From: Bdellovibrio sp. | Lineage (GTDB): Bacteria > Myxococcota > SpSt-1050 | DNA: 33,562 nt | Direction: 5' to 3' | NCBI GenBank assembly: GCA_020725805.1 | Contig: DYEF01000052.1 | Span: forward strand, 1 to 33,562 | In this document: piece by piece, positions 7,995 through 15,082 of the stretch | How the letters are laid out: every line of letters begins with the position of its first letter | Numbering within the stretch: position 1 is the stretch's first letter | The notes under the pieces: generated by a model | The model's database searches: none | What the model saw: the letters and a program-made list of their open reading frames with translations, nothing else | Told to the model about the DNA's origin: nothing | Program-made: the position numbers and the translations under genes

Positions 7995-9290
7995 TTATGC
8001 CTCTCTGTACTCCTTTATCATAGGAAATCTGGCAATAAAGACTGTCCCTTGAGGTTTATTGTCGAGGACCTGAATAGTGCCTCCATGCCCGTCCGTTATT
8101 GATTTTACTATTGTAAGACCGAGACCCGTTCCGCTGACCTTCTGGTTGTCAACGATTGTATTTTTGACTCTGAAAAATTCATCGAAAACCCTTGGTTTGA
8201 ATTCATCGGGTATACCTATACCGGTATCACTCACTCTTATAGTCAGCCAGTTGTCGTCATACTCCACATCCAGATTAATACTCCCTCCGGCAGGAGTATA
8301 CTTACTCGCATTTCCGAGCAGATTGACAAGACACTGCCTGAACAAAATTGGTACAACTACCATCCATGGAAGAGTTGTCGGGACATTCTTTATGAATTTC
8401 TGCCCCTTCTTCTGAAATTTATCCGATACCTCTGCTATTGCAAGTTCAATCTCCTGATAGACATCACACCTCTTTTTTATTTCATTGAAATCCGTGGATT
8501 CAATATTTGCTAAAAAGTACAGGTCGTTAATCTGCCTGGAAAGTGAATCGAGCCGGTCGACACATCTGTTGAGCCATTCCTCCTGTTTTTCCGTAACCGG
8601 ACCGCCATAACCGGAGAGAATATTCTGAAGAAATCCTATAACCGTTGAGAGAGGCGATTTCATATCATGATATGCTATATCCATAAAATTCTTCCTGAGT
8701 CTTCCAATCCCTATCAGACGCGAATTCAGCTTTTCAAGTCTGAGATAATAGGAGATAATCTCGATCTTCCTGTTTTCCTGCTCTCTGATAATAAGGAATG
8801 CAGAGACAGTCGAAAAGACAGATAGTATTATTGACAGCACAAGGGCAAAACTGTAACTTTCACTTGTAATACACATAAATACCGCCGAAATTATCATCAT
8901 TGCGAAGAAAATCAGAATACATCCGGCGTTGTAAAGTATTCCACAGAAAAACCCCTCGGTGATAAACAACAGAACAAATACCGAATGACTTTTTCCCGAG
9001 AAGAAAATTATAAGAATAATCCCCGCAATATTTATAAGCTGCTGGACATAGAGCAGAAGGGTTATATTGAGTTTCCTGTATAGCACAAGAAGCCCCGAAA
9101 TAATATTTAATGCAAAGAGAATCAGACATATCAGAACAACCTTATTCGGGAAACTATGATTAAATACCGGTAAAATTATTGAAATGGTAAGTATAAAATA
9201 GAATACGGCTCTTAGTAAAAACACATTTTTTCTGAAAATAAAAATCTGCTCGGAATACGAGGTTATTTCTGGGTTCTGGGTTTCTGTCAT
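7995..9290 (-). CDS. Membrane histidine kinase with multi-helix N-terminal domain
   Basis: This 431-residue sensor kinase starts with about six hydrophobic helices (residues 22-170) and no large extracytoplasmic domain, so it may sense within the membrane or a small ligand. A short coiled linker leads to HisKA (H208 in AYHDMKSPLS) and HATPase_c (NLLGNASKYT, DTGIGIP, GTGLGLTIV). No receiver domain is attached. It converges on the receiver-kinase that ends 13 bases away, and diverges from the kinase at 9354 across a 63-base spacer with inverted repeats. The ATG at 9290 has only a weak upstream ribosome binding site. Confidence 0.9.
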   Translation of the reverse strand: MTETQNPEITSYSEQIFIFRKNVFLLRAVFYFILTISIILPVFNHSFPNKVVLICLILFALNIISGLLVLYRKLNITLLLYVQQLINIAGIILIIFFSGKSHSVFVLLFITEGFFCGILYNAGCILIFFAMMIISAVFMCITSESYSFALVLSIILSVFSTVSAFLIIREQENRKIEIISYYLRLEKLNSRLIGIGRLRKNFMDIAYHDMKSPLSTVIGFLQNILSGYGGPVTEKQEEWLNRCVDRLDSLSRQINDLYFLANIESTDFNEIKKRCDVYQEIELAIAEVSDKFQKKGQKFIKNVPTTLPWMVVVPILFRQCLVNLLGNASKYTPAGGSINLDVEYDDNWLTIRVSDTGIGIPDEFKPRVFDEFFRVKNTIVDNQKVSGTGLGLTIVKSITDGHGGTIQVLDNKPQGTVFIARFPMIKEYREA

Positions 9291-9299
9291 AAAAAAATC

Positions 9300-9325
9300 T
9301 TATCAAAGCTGATAATATATGATAA
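9300..9325. repeat. Inverted repeat in the divergent kinase promoter region
   Basis: TTATCA (9300-9305), AAGC, TGATAA (9310-9315) form a perfect inverted repeat. A second TGATAA follows at 9320-9325. They fill half of the 63-base gap between two divergently transcribed kinase genes. This is a plausible operator controlling one or both, or partly the -10 elements of the two promoters. In so AT-rich a spacer it could also be chance. Confidence 0.35.
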
Positions 9326-9353
9326 TAAACATATTTGCAATAGGATTTAACCG

Positions 9354-11279
9354 ATGTTCAGAACAATCAAGGCAAAAATTACTATAATAATATCGCTGAC
9401 TGTTCTCGTAGGAGGTCTGATTGCCTCCGCAATAGGGACATATACTGTCAGAAACACATTGATGACTCAGGCATACGAGAAAATAAGACACGATATTCAG
9501 TCGGCCTTTGCCCTATATCAGTCAGAGGGAGAAAAACTGAAATCAATCATTAGTCTCATTGCAGAAAATATCAGACTCAAACAGGACAAATCCGTTCTTT
9601 ATGATATCAATTATATTGAGAACCTTATGAGAGACAATTCGATTGATTTCCTCACAATTATCGATTCTGAGGGAAAAGATATTTTCGGAAAAAAATCTAT
9701 CTCGAGATTCGAATATATCAGAAATAGCCCGGAACAGACTCAGTTTTCAGAGACACTTAGCAATGAAGACCTGAAAATACTTATGAGAAAGGAATCTGAT
9801 GACCTCAGCATAAATATAATTGATACTCCTCATTCATACCGGGAGGAGAGAAAATATCTGAGAGATATACTCTGCCTGACCTATGCCTCTAAATTTGAGA
9901 TAAATAGAAACAGATACTATCTGTACGGTGGTATTATACTGAATAAGAATTTTAATTTTGTCGACAGAATAAGAGAGATAATCTTCAGCGGTGAATTTTA
10001 TAACGGAAAACCAGTTGGAACCGTTACTATCTTTTCAGGGCCGGTAAGAATAGCCACGAATGTACTGCTAAATGAAACAACAAGGGCTATCGGAACAGTC
10101 ATTCAGGACTCGGTAGGAAAGACGGTCCTTGAAAAGAACGAAGAATATATCGGCCGCGCATTTGTAGTAAACAGCTGGTATCTGGGTGCATACAGACCTC
10201 TCCCCACAAAGGACGGCAGCAAGGCAATACTCTATGTCGGTCTCTCAGAATCAGTCTATATGTCGGTACAGTCAAATCTCATTCTCAGATTCCTTATGAT
10301 AGCAGTAATTTCGTTCATTATGATTGTAATATTCAGCTATATTCTGGTTTCGAGGATTACCCGCCCTGTTGAAAATCTTGCCCATCTCTCCGAAAATATA
10401 TCAAGAGGAGATTTTTCAAAAAGGGCCGAGACCGGCAAAGACGATGAACTCGGAAGACTATCAAAGGCCTTTAATCAGATGATCGATTCCATATCGGCAT
10501 CCCATAGTATGCTTGAGGATTACAACCTGACGCTGCAAAGAAAGGTTCAGGAAAGAACAGAAGAACTTATGAAGATTAAGGAACAGATGATTCAGAGTGA
10601 AAAGCTGGCATCCATAGGCAGGCTTTCGGCGGGTGTTGCCCACGAAATCAACAATCCGCTCGGTGCAATACTATCATATGCACATCTGATAAGAGAAGAA
10701 CTTGCCTCCAAATCAGACAGCAATCAGATACGGATTTTTACTGACGGTATAATTGCCGAAACAAACCGCACAAAGAATATCATCAGAAGCCTTCTCGAAT
10801 TCTCACGTCAGCACAAAACAGAATATGAGTGGGTGGAAATCAATCAGATACTGGAAGATACAATCAACCTTATTTCCCTTCAGAAGAGGCCTGAAAACAT
10901 AGAATTTATAAGGGAATACGGAAAGGATATTCCTATAATCAAGATTGACACAGAAAGAATCAGAGAGGCAATCATCAATATCATTATCAATGCGCTCGAC
11001 GCAATGAACGAAAACGGGAAGATAACAATCAGAACTTCCGTAGACCACAAAAAACAGAGAGTAAGTATATCGATTTCAGACACAGGCACAGGAATACCGC
11101 CGGACATAATGGGGCATATTTTCGAACCATTTTTTACGACCAAACCTGTCGGGAAAGGGACCGGTTTGGGACTTTCGGTAACATACGGTATAATAAAACA
11201 GCACAACGGAGATATACTGGTAGATTCGAAAGTAGGTTCAGGTACAACCTTTACCATCATCCTTCCGCTTCATCCGTAA
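9354..11279 (+). CDS. Sensor histidine kinase with extracytoplasmic Cache domain and HAMP
   Basis: This 641-residue kinase has an N-terminal membrane helix (about 8-30), a large extracytoplasmic region (about 31-300), a second membrane helix (about 312-335), HAMP, a coiled coil, HisKA (VAHEINNPLG, His near 429) and HATPase_c (NIIINALDAM, DTGTGIPP, GTGLGLSV). The end of the sensor region (FSGPVRIATNVL, AIGTVIQDSV, YIGRAFVVNSWY, YVGLSESVY) matches the Cache_3-Cache_2 class that binds small organic ligands. The HEINNPLG signature places it with NtrB/AtoS-like kinases, which usually pair with sigma54 activators; none is in the window. ATG at 9354 follows AGGA at 9342-9345. Confidence 0.9.
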   Translation: MFRTIKAKITIIISLTVLVGGLIASAIGTYTVRNTLMTQAYEKIRHDIQSAFALYQSEGEKLKSIISLIAENIRLKQDKSVLYDINYIENLMRDNSIDFLTIIDSEGKDIFGKKSISRFEYIRNSPEQTQFSETLSNEDLKILMRKESDDLSINIIDTPHSYREERKYLRDILCLTYASKFEINRNRYYLYGGIILNKNFNFVDRIREIIFSGEFYNGKPVGTVTIFSGPVRIATNVLLNETTRAIGTVIQDSVGKTVLEKNEEYIGRAFVVNSWYLGAYRPLPTKDGSKAILYVGLSESVYMSVQSNLILRFLMIAVISFIMIVIFSYILVSRITRPVENLAHLSENISRGDFSKRAETGKDDELGRLSKAFNQMIDSISASHSMLEDYNLTLQRKVQERTEELMKIKEQMIQSEKLASIGRLSAGVAHEINNPLGAILSYAHLIREELASKSDSNQIRIFTDGIIAETNRTKNIIRSLLEFSRQHKTEYEWVEINQILEDTINLISLQKRPENIEFIREYGKDIPIIKIDTERIREAIINIIINALDAMNENGKITIRTSVDHKKQRVSISISDTGTGIPPDIMGHIFEPFFTTKPVGKGTGLGLSVTYGIIKQHNGDILVDSKVGSGTTFTIILPLHP

Positions 11280-11299
11280 ACTTTTAATTATCAGTCTGA

Positions 11300-13501
11300 T
11301 TACTGCTTTTTGGCCTTGCTTATGAGGTCCAGAGATTTCTTGAGCATTTCATTTGTCCTCTTCTGGTCCTCGAACTTCTTCTGATATTCAGCTGCAACTC
11401 TCTCCTTCTCCTTTGCGACCCTCTCATACTCCCTGACCTTGTTCTGAAGCTCGTTTACCTGTGTAAGCAGTTCCTTTTCCCGGTTCTGCAACTGTTCCTT
11501 GACCTTGCTAACCATATCGAGGGCCTCGTCCTTTGCCTTCTTGGTCTTTCTGCTCTCCTCAACCAGTTGTTTATTGACAAACTCGTAGTTGTCCTCCATC
11601 TCCTTTAAGGCCTCGTCCTTCTGGGAGAGTGTTGCGTGTATCTCGTTCAATTCTTCCTTATACTGGTTTGAAAGGTCTTCCATCTCCTTTATATGTTTTG
11701 CCTTCATTGTTGCAATGGTCTTCTCATAATTATCGACAGCAGTCTTGTGCTGATTATCAAGGGCATTATATCTCTCGATAAGGCCGTTGAGCTCACCGTT
11801 GAGTCTCTCAATCTCCTCTGCCGATTCCCTCTCGAGCTGAGCCTTCTCCTCCGTGAGTCTGTTTATACTGGCCTCCCTGTCGCTTATAGCATTGTCCCTG
11901 TCGGCTACTGCCTGATTGAGATTATCAATGACTCCGTGCAGTCCTTCAATCTCTGATGCCTTCTCTGTCCTGAAATTACTGTATTCCTCTCTCAGACTAC
12001 CAAGTTCGGATTCAAGATTTTCAATCCTTCTGTTTCTGTCAGAAAGGTCAGATTCAAGCTGCGCAATCTTCTGTGATGTCTCAAGCTCAAGCTGGTCTTT
12101 CTGCTGATTTGTAATATTGAGAAGCTGCTGGGTATCTGAAAGGACCTTTTCAAGTTCCGAAATTCTCTCTTCAAGCTGCTTTACCGTTGAGTTTCTCTCC
12201 TCTGTAATATCGCGGATATTTGTCTCAAGGGCTTCAATATTTCCGTTCAGCTCTGCAATCTCCCTTGTCTTCTCCTCTTCGTATCTCTTTCTTTCATCGT
12301 AGGCATCACTCAGTTGCTGCTGAAGAGCTGCTATCTGATTGTTCAGACCTTCTATATGCTCTGCCGCTTCCTTTGCCTGACGTTCCTTTTCATCAGTCGT
12401 ATCATTGAGCTGATTGACAAGTTCCTCTATCTTTCTGTCCTTTTCCGAGATTATCTCGTCCCTGTTTTTAATCTCATTTGCCATAGTCTCTTTAGTAGAG
12501 GCAAGTTCCTTTTCCAGTGACTCTATCTTTGAATTGAGGCCTGCTATTGCATCGCTCGTCGTGCGTTCAAGTTCTTCCTTCTCCTGCTGCAACATAATGA
12601 GGGCATTCTGTATCTCGTCGATTGCCCTCTCCCTGTCAGCTATCCTTTCGGCGTTCTCCTTTTCTGATTCCTCCTTGAGATTTACAACGAGCTCGAATTG
12701 TGCCTTGAAATCATCTCTCTCGTTCGTTGTCTGGGCAAGTTTCTCTTCAATCTCCTTGATTCTGGTCTCCAGCTGTTCGTTTGCAGACCTGAGACTCTCG
12801 ATATTCTGGTCTTTACCGACAAGGTCCTGTTCAAGATGATTAATCAGGTCATCTTTGGATGTCAGTGCCGACTTAAGTCTCTCAATCTCCATCTCTCTCT
12901 TCTTGAGACTCTCCCTCAAGTACTGGAGTTTCGCCTCGTGCCTGTCTATATCGTGTTTCTTCTTCCACTCGTCTGTCTCATCCATATGCCTCATCTCATC
13001 CATAACAATATCTTTGGGAGGAATCGGCGGGGGAACGGAACTTTCTTCCGAATCAAATGTAACTGTATCAATTGCCGACTCTACCGCCCTGGCAATATCA
13101 TCTTTCTCTGCGAGGTCTTCTTCACGGGGCGTCCCCGCAACCTGAATAATGCGGTTGGATATCGCCGACAGGTCTGATGTATTGTCGAAATATTCGTCCG
13201 CCTTCTGCGCGGTTGTCTTGTGCTGTTCGAAAGGTTCACGGTTATCATCATTGAGCAGAAGAAAAACGGGAATATTCTTTAGCTTGGAATCTTTCTTTAT
13301 ACGGTTGCATATGGAATAACCGCTCATATCATTCAGGGAGGTAGTAATCACGGCAAGAACCACTTTATTTCTCTTGATATAATCAAATAATTCCTTACCG
13401 CTGTCGAATATCTCCACAGGCCATTTCGAGTCTTTTATATGATTCTGAAGATTGAATCCGGTCTGCTTGTCCATACACGCTATAACAATACTTCTGCTCA
13501 T
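11300..13501 (-). CDS. Pseudo-receiver protein with very long coiled coil (AglZ/FrzS-like architecture)
   Basis: This 733-residue protein has an N-terminal receiver-like domain (residues 1 to about 125), a short Pro-rich linker (PPPIPPKD near 158) and then an almost continuous, highly charged heptad-repeat coiled coil to the end (about 180-725). The receiver is degenerate: Thr occupies the position of the phosphorylated Asp (AVITTSLNDMSG), the acidic pocket is reduced to one Asp, and the conserved Lys is absent near DEYFDN. The same layout occurs in Myxococcus AglZ and FrzS, which act in polarity and motility; family membership here is inferred from architecture only, because coiled coils mislead homology. 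GGAGG precedes the ATG. Its gene follows the nitroreductase by ten bases. Confidence 0.8.
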   Translation of the reverse strand: MSRSIVIACMDKQTGFNLQNHIKDSKWPVEIFDSGKELFDYIKRNKVVLAVITTSLNDMSGYSICNRIKKDSKLKNIPVFLLLNDDNREPFEQHKTTAQKADEYFDNTSDLSAISNRIIQVAGTPREEDLAEKDDIARAVESAIDTVTFDSEESSVPPPIPPKDIVMDEMRHMDETDEWKKKHDIDRHEAKLQYLRESLKKREMEIERLKSALTSKDDLINHLEQDLVGKDQNIESLRSANEQLETRIKEIEEKLAQTTNERDDFKAQFELVVNLKEESEKENAERIADRERAIDEIQNALIMLQQEKEELERTTSDAIAGLNSKIESLEKELASTKETMANEIKNRDEIISEKDRKIEELVNQLNDTTDEKERQAKEAAEHIEGLNNQIAALQQQLSDAYDERKRYEEEKTREIAELNGNIEALETNIRDITEERNSTVKQLEERISELEKVLSDTQQLLNITNQQKDQLELETSQKIAQLESDLSDRNRRIENLESELGSLREEYSNFRTEKASEIEGLHGVIDNLNQAVADRDNAISDREASINRLTEEKAQLERESAEEIERLNGELNGLIERYNALDNQHKTAVDNYEKTIATMKAKHIKEMEDLSNQYKEELNEIHATLSQKDEALKEMEDNYEFVNKQLVEESRKTKKAKDEALDMVSKVKEQLQNREKELLTQVNELQNKVREYERVAKEKERVAAEYQKKFEDQKRTNEMLKKSLDLISKAKKQ

Positions 13502-13511
13502 AATTCCTCCG

Positions 13512-14030
13512 CTAAAAATGATTATACGAAATAATCTGTTCCAGTGATTTTCTTCCCCTGTGGTTCCCTATCTCCCTTGGATATCCGAACGGCATCAGGG
13601 CAATAATATGCCATGGTTCTTCTATACCGAGAAGTGCTGCAATACCTTTATCATCCATCGCCCCTATCCAGCAGGTCCCTATGCCCTTTTCCCATGCTGC
13701 GAGTGAGAAATGGTCGAGTGCTATCGACACATCGACTATCTCCCAGTTTTTCACATACGTACCCTTACCCCTCCAGGCGTCTGTCGCATTGCCGACTCCT
13801 ACCAGTATATAAGGGGCCTCTGCAATAAACATCTGCCTGAAACAGAGTTCGGCAATCCTGTTTTTCAACTCATTATCTGTAACAATTATGAATTTCCATG
13901 GTTGCCGGTTCGACGCACTGGGTGCATTCTGAAGAGAAAGAAGAAGCTCTTTCATATCCTCTTCGGGAATCGGATCCGGTTTATATGCCCTTATACTTCG
14001 TCTTGAATGAATTATCTCCCTTAGATTCAT
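13512..14030 (-). CDS. Nitroreductase-family flavoprotein
   Basis: This 172-residue protein has the nitroreductase fold signature: an N-terminal SRRSIRAYKPDPIPEED motif contacting FMN, then NAPSASNRQPWKFIIVTD, and the C-terminal GIGTCWIGAM and MPFGYP segments. Members use FMN and NAD(P)H to reduce nitro, quinone or other oxidised substrates; the substrate cannot be read from sequence. A longer frame reaches 14084, but the ATG at 14030 has TGGAGGT six bases upstream and lines up with the family N-terminus, so I choose it. It lies upstream of, and probably co-transcribed with, the pseudo-receiver/coiled-coil gene. Confidence 0.88.
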   Translation of the reverse strand: MNLREIIHSRRSIRAYKPDPIPEEDMKELLLSLQNAPSASNRQPWKFIIVTDNELKNRIAELCFRQMFIAEAPYILVGVGNATDAWRGKGTYVKNWEIVDVSIALDHFSLAAWEKGIGTCWIGAMDDKGIAALLGIEEPWHIIALMPFGYPREIGNHRGRKSLEQIISYNHF

Positions 14031-14127
14031 AGTACCTCCAGAAGCATCGGATAGGTTATAAAAAACATTAGGATTATTCAACAAAAATATGAAATCAAAT
14101 ATTAATTATTTTTTAATCAGGATTTCT

Positions 14128-14331
14128 TTACTTTTTCAGAAGTCCCCTGAGCCTGAAGAGCTCCTTTTTTTTCCTGAGTTTTTCATACTTGAGCCTTTTC
14201 AGTTCTTCATCCTGCTGCTGTGAGATGTATTTTGCACCCTGAATTATCTTTATCTGTTCATCCAGAATTCTGTGTTCCTCCTCAATAGTCTGAAGGAGGC
14301 TTTCCAGTTCACTTACTTTTACCTTTTCCAT
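14128..14331 (-). CDS. Small DUF465 (YdcH-like) helical protein
   Basis: This 67-residue protein is almost entirely helical and charged, with the DUF465 pattern EEEHRILDEQIKII followed by ELKRLKYEKLRKKKELFRLR. The family is widespread in Proteobacteria and has no settled function. The frame stays open further upstream, but the ATG at 14331 has GAGGTGG just before it and starts the recognisable domain. A good promoter lies at 14355-14384. The gene stands alone, divergent from the polysaccharide export gene. Confidence 0.8.
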   Translation of the reverse strand: MEKVKVSELESLLQTIEEEHRILDEQIKIIQGAKYISQQQDEELKRLKYEKLRKKKELFRLRGLLKK

Positions 14332-14354
14332 AGACCCACCTCTTCTCTGAATAT

Positions 14355-14384
14355 ATTTTAACACAAAAAGCCCCGATATTTCAA
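14355..14384 (-). promoter_or_regulatory. Candidate promoter for the DUF465 gene
   Basis: On the minus strand TTGAAA (14379-14384) and TAAAAT (14355-14360) are separated by 18 bases, a good sigma70-type match. Transcription would start about 16 bases before the ribosome binding site and ATG at 14331. I see no equally convincing promoter for the divergent export gene in the same 142-base spacer. Confidence 0.5.
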
Positions 14385-14473
14385 TCATATTTATATTGCC
14401 AACAGGCGATTTTTGAATTAAGTAATCTGATATTATGTCTGTGCCGTTTTTAGGCTTTTTACGAGGTAAACCG

Positions 14474-15082
14474 ATGACAAGAAACATATTGCTTATAATG
14501 GTAATCTTTTTGAGTAGCGGCTGTTTTCTCTTTGCCAAAAACGAACCTCCGCCAAATCCACCACAGTTTATAGACCTCTCCACACTTGGCGGCAGCACAA
14601 CGCTCGGCCCCGGAGATATATTTGAAGTAAAGGTCTACGGCGAACCCGACCTGTCAGGGATTTTCAGGGTCTCATCGGACGGATTCGTCAACTTCCCGCT
14701 CATAGGGAAAATCAAGGTCGAGGGACTCCCTGCAATCAAGGTCGAAGAGATTATTATCTCGAAACTCAAGGACGGATATCTCAAGGACCCGCAGGTATCG
14801 GTATTTATCAAGGAATACAACAGCAAGAAGATCTTCGTCTTCGGCGAGGTTCAGAAACCCGGGACGTTTATCTATGAAGACAATATGACAATTATTCAGG
14901 CAATAACGATTGCGGGAGGATTTACCAAACTCGCGGACAAGAACAAGGTCAGTATAACAAGGATCGAAAACAACGAGGAGAAGAGAATCTATCTTCCGGT
15001 AGAGGATATAGGTAAAGGAAAGGAGAAGAATTTCTTTTTAAAACCCGGTGATATAATATTTGTCCCGGAGAGTTTCTTTTGA
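14474..15082 (+). CDS. Polysaccharide export lipoprotein (Wza/BexD-like, Poly_export + SLBB)
   Basis: This 202-residue protein has a lipoprotein signal (hydrophobic stretch then LSSGC, lipidated Cys17). A Poly_export domain follows (LGPGDIFEVKVYGEPDLSG, DGFVNFPLIGKI, KDPQVSVFIKEYNS), then an SLBB-type segment (VFGEVQKPGTF, AITIAGGFTKLADKNKV). Such proteins form or line the outer-membrane channel for exopolysaccharide. It is shorter than Wza, as in many Gram-negative exopolysaccharide loci. The frame is open from 14435, but the ATG at 14474 has GAGGT upstream and gives the proper signal peptide. Its stop overlaps the TTG start of the ligase-like gene. Confidence 0.9.
   Translation: MTRNILLIMVIFLSSGCFLFAKNEPPPNPPQFIDLSTLGGSTTLGPGDIFEVKVYGEPDLSGIFRVSSDGFVNFPLIGKIKVEGLPAIKVEEIIISKLKDGYLKDPQVSVFIKEYNSKKIFVFGEVQKPGTFIYEDNMTIIQAITIAGGFTKLADKNKVSITRIENNEEKRIYLPVEDIGKGKEKNFFLKPGDIIFVPESFF

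Noticed and set aside
11693-13177. Many + strand open frames inside the coiled-coil gene
   Set aside because: They are antisense shadows of Glu/Lys-rich heptads, giving Ser/Phe/Leu-rich nonsense proteins with no motifs.
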